NCBI RefSeq assembly: GCF_007827595.1
Contig: NZ_VISR01000015.1
Span: 124,001-188,000, forward strand
Direction of reading: 5' to 3'
Length of the DNA stretch: 64,000 nt
Source: Streptomyces sp. BK340
Lineage (GTDB): Bacteria; Actinomycetota; Actinomycetes; Streptomycetales; Streptomycetaceae
A program made the translations under genes and the position numbers. The notes below the pieces were generated by a model. That model saw nothing but the letters and a program-made list of their open reading frames with translations. It searched no databases and was not told the origin of the DNA. Positions 63,795 through 64,000 of this stretch are shown one piece after another. How positions within the stretch are numbered: the stretch's first letter is position 1; each line of letters opens with the position of its first letter.

Positions 63795-64000
63795 TCATCG
63801 CCCGAAATCCACCCAGGAGGCGCCCAGTTCGACCCTCATCGCCCGCCGTATCCGCCGCAGTCCGCCCCACAACGCGTCGATGCCCTGCTGCACGGCGGCC
63901 GGCGAGTCACCGGCGCGCGGGGCGCCCTCGTCCAGGCGCCGGACCATGCCGTAGACCGTGCCCAGGTCACGGCTGAAGTCGCCCGCGAGGTCGAGCACGC
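63795..64000 (-). CDS. C-terminal end of a hypothetical protein, truncated by the window edge
   Basis: The last 68 residues of a gene that begins right of the window or at GTG 63998. Helical and charged (FSRDLGTVYGMVRRLDEGAP, IDALWGGLRRIRRAMRVELG). No domain recognised. It is 96 bp upstream of the antitoxin candidate on the same strand and may belong to the same operon. Confidence 0.5.
   Translation of the reverse strand, partial: VLDLAGDFSRDLGTVYGMVRRLDEGAPRAGDSPAAVQQGIDALWGGLRRIRRAMRVELGASWVDFGR

Noticed and set aside
1..64000. TTA codons (bldA dependence) in the annotated genes
   Set aside because: TTA/TAA triplets checked by eye in several minus- and plus-strand genes were out of frame (for example GGT TAC Gly-Tyr); no reliable in-frame TTA was found, but this was not exhaustive.
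1..64000. tRNA, rRNA, CRISPR arrays, insertion sequences and attachment sites
   Set aside because: No cloverleaf sequence with CCA-like end, no spaced direct repeats of CRISPR type, and no transposase or integrase gene was found; the many strong hairpins are terminators.

Overview
The window is chromosomal DNA of a Streptomyces. The composition is very GC-rich, GTG and TTG starts are common, and the gene set includes hrdB, the sporulation regulator whiH, a nrdR-nrdJ operon, lexA, and a second type II topoisomerase B subunit (parE). As I recall it, the order parE, DUF7455 gene, hrdB, whiH ... rnhB ... nrdJ, nrdR, lexA, dinG-like, siderophore genes ... hflX ... rshA, dapF, miaA ... miaB matches the S. 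coelicolor core region around SCO5787-SCO5830. No tRNA, rRNA, insertion sequence, prophage or CRISPR array was seen.

Layout. 1-2.4 kb: a NitT/TauT-type ABC transporter (ATPase plus a permease cut by the window edge), transcribed away from an orphan CitB/DctR-type response regulator. The region between them is dense with palindromes and decamer repeats. 2.4-7.0 kb: an acetate-type sodium:solute symporter coupled to a DUF485 protein, then a coupled three-gene set (membrane protein, DesK-type kinase, NarL-type regulator). 7.2-14.0 kb: housekeeping and development (parE, a small Cys-pair protein, a secreted trypsin, hrdB, whiH), separated by perfect hairpin terminators. 14.2-26.5 kb: a single-chain ABC fusion, a Nudix/NrtR-like protein, a glycogen-debranching-family protein, a DUF4192 protein, a RecQ helicase ending in a phosphoribosyltransferase-like domain, two unknown proteins and RNase HII. 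26.6-32.9 kb: a TetR/MFS efflux pair with two perfect 20-bp operators, an ADP-ribosylglycohydrolase-family protein with a histidine phosphatase, a YdbC-like protein, TerD and a DUF2785 protein.

33-40 kb is the dNTP and DNA-damage block. nrdR and nrdJ run leftward and lexA runs rightward from one 563-bp control region that holds two NrdR boxes 31 bp apart and a LexA box; a DinG-type helicase converges on lexA. 40.3-44.8 kb is a three-gene NRPS-independent siderophore cluster (aminotransferase, IucA/IucC synthetase, GNAT acyltransferase). 45-47.6 kb holds two tandem paralogous lipoprotein serine proteases. 47.7-59.4 kb carries hflX, an M1 peptidase, rshA, dapF, miaA, a MT0933-type antitoxin-like protein and miaB.

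59.5-60.9 kb is a decayed locus: an acyl-CoA synthetase with a large in-frame internal deletion, an unidentified C-terminal fragment, and a 5'-truncated, frameshifted TetR gene. The right end (61.1-64.0 kb) is the most interesting part. A DUF2384-like antitoxin candidate overlaps a RES-domain (NAD+ phosphorylase) toxin candidate by one base, and a macro-domain protein follows 58 bp later. RES toxins of the MbcT type release ADP-ribose-1''-phosphate, and some macro domains bind or hydrolyse that compound, so the three genes may form one NAD+-targeting module with its own product-handling protein.
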